Shown here in pieces: positions 6,407 to 7,131 of a stretch of DNA of 7,131 nucleotides. The first letter of the stretch is position 1, and each line of letters begins with the position of its first letter. Origin of the DNA: JBGPIK01 sp041484845 (GTDB lineage Bacteria; Desulfobacterota; Binatia; UBA9968); contig JBGPIK010000356.1 in the NCBI GenBank assembly GCA_041484845.1, positions 1 through 7,131 on the forward strand, written 5' to 3'. The notes under the pieces were generated by a model that was not told where the DNA came from, ran no database searches, and saw nothing but the letters and a program-made list of their open reading frames with translations. The translations under genes and the position numbers were made by a program.

Positions 6407-6430
6407 GGTCACGGTTGACGATTTGACCGT
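6407..6430. promoter_or_regulatory. Overlapping short inverted repeats upstream of the ABC gene
   Basis: GGTCA (6407-6411) pairs with TGACC (6424-6428), and the overlapping ACGGT (6411-6415) pairs with ACCGT (6426-6430). Two TTGAC words lie 8 bases apart (6415 and 6423). The cluster covers the predicted -35 and could be an operator, though the arms are only 5 bases long. Confidence 0.25.
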
Positions 6431-6451
6431 AAATATGTGTAGGGAGATAAA
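6423..6451 (+). promoter_or_regulatory. Candidate promoter of the substrate-binding-protein gene
   Basis: TTGACC (6423-6428, five of six consensus) is 17 bases from GATAAA (6446-6451, four of six). A start near 6458 would leave a leader of about 30 bases with GAGG at 6480-6483, 6 bases from ATG 6490. Confidence 0.35.
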
Positions 6452-6489
6452 GTTGTAATCAGGTAAAGCGGAGATATACGAGGTCTGAA

Positions 6490-7131
6490 ATGCAAAAGCA
6501 CAAAGCGGCTCCTATCATCATTGTCTTTTGTCTTTGGATAGTTTGGAACTTTATTGCAGCTGCGGAATCCAGAGGCGAGAACCTGACATTGTCTCTTTCT
6601 TCGTTGAGCTTAGGTACTTCGCCTCCGCTATTGGCTCAGAAGAAAGGTTTTTATGGTCAGGAAGGCTTGGACGTTCAGGTTACGGTTGTAGAATCGGGGA
6701 CACGCGCAATACAGGCCTTATTGGGCGGCTCTGTCCAGCTGGCGGCGACCGGGCCGGAGGATTTCATCCGTGCCACCGAAGGAGGCACGCCGATGGTTAT
6801 CCTGGCCGGCGGTCTCAGCAATTTGACGCACTCGCTCATGGCCGGACCCAGATTCAAAAGAGCAGGCGATTTGAGAGGCGGCAAAGTCGCCGTCTCGGGC
6901 TTGACCGGGAGCGTAACCTATGCCCTCAAGTTCATGTTGGCCAAAAACAATCTCCAATATCCGAAAGATTATCTCATCATTCAGATCGGCGGGCCCGCGG
7001 TCCGTTGGGCAGCGCTCAAGAGCGGCGGTATCGATGCGACTCTTATTGCCGAGCCACTGACATTGGTAGCCGAGGAGTCAGGGTTAAGCAATTTAGGATT
7101 TGTCGGCGACTATCTTCCGCATCTGCAGGTG
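6490..7131 (+). CDS. NMT1/TauA-type ABC transporter substrate-binding protein (3' end cut by window)
   Basis: The frame starts at ATG 6490 behind GAGG (6480-6483, 6-base spacer) and stays open for 214 codons to the window edge; family members are normally about 320-340 residues. A signal peptide is clear: basic QKHK, hydrophobic core IIIVFCLWIVWNFIAAA (9-25), probable cleavage near residue 25. The mature protein follows the periplasmic binding-protein type II pattern of the NitT/TauT/NMT1 group: a first strand with LSLSSLSLGTSPPLLAQKKGFY (35-55), EGLDV, ESGTRAIQALLGGSVQLAATG (68-88), a GGTPMVILAG strand, DLRGGKVAVSG at the hinge, and the LKSGGIDATLIAEP segment of lobe 2. The protein would capture a small solute and deliver it to a permease and ATPase, presumably encoded downstream. 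The ligand cannot be read from the sequence; relatives bind sulfonates, nitrate, pyrimidine precursors or aromatic acids. The LLM remnant nearby is a frequent genomic companion of this family. Confidence 0.88.
   Translation, partial: MQKHKAAPIIIVFCLWIVWNFIAAAESRGENLTLSLSSLSLGTSPPLLAQKKGFYGQEGLDVQVTVVESGTRAIQALLGGSVQLAATGPEDFIRATEGGTPMVILAGGLSNLTHSLMAGPRFKRAGDLRGGKVAVSGLTGSVTYALKFMLAKNNLQYPKDYLIIQIGGPAVRWAALKSGGIDATLIAEPLTLVAEESGLSNLGFVGDYLPHLQV

Overview
The window looks like chromosomal DNA from a mid-GC Gram-negative bacterium. Two predicted proteins carry Sec-type signal peptides, there is an SrkA/YihE-type kinase, and Shine-Dalgarno sites are clear. A truncated luciferase-like (LLM class) oxidoreductase lies next to a TauA/NMT1-type ABC substrate-binding protein. 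That pairing is common in uncultured Desulfobacterota/Binatota/Rokubacteria-type genomes, but this placement is inference from gene style only.

Layout. (1) Positions 2-3713, plus strand: a defence-type operon. It holds the last ~48 codons of an unidentified gene, a complete 1,104-residue DUF499/COG1483 P-loop ATPase and a 62-codon gene of unknown function. DUF499 ATPases usually sit beside DUF1156 adenine methylases and a large helicase in candidate anti-phage loci, so the rest of the system probably lies upstream of base 1. (2) Positions 3808-4791, minus strand and convergent with the operon: a complete srkA (yihE) kinase gene. GTTCAA-based repeats flank it on both sides and the downstream copy supplies its stop codon. 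(3) Positions 4792-5245: a gene-free tract with a short heptamer repeat and a long degenerate GTTCAA array containing a 37-bp imperfect duplication. (4) Positions 5246-5515, plus strand: the first ~78 codons of an LLM flavin/F420 oxidoreductase with a good ribosome binding site, broken at about 5480. (5) Positions 5616-6200, minus strand: a small secreted protein of unknown function, with a good sigma-70-type promoter that carries an 8-bp inverted repeat around its -35 box. (6) Positions 6490-7131, plus strand: the N-terminal 214 residues of a periplasmic NMT1/TauA-like substrate-binding protein that runs off the window.

The regions do not look functionally connected. The left half is the edge of a defence island. 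The middle is repeat-rich and contains at least one broken gene, which fits a rearrangement zone. The right half holds envelope and periplasmic genes. The most interesting points are the DUF499 operon with its unexplained 62-residue partner and the direct repeats around srkA. I found no RNA genes, CRISPR array or intact insertion sequence.
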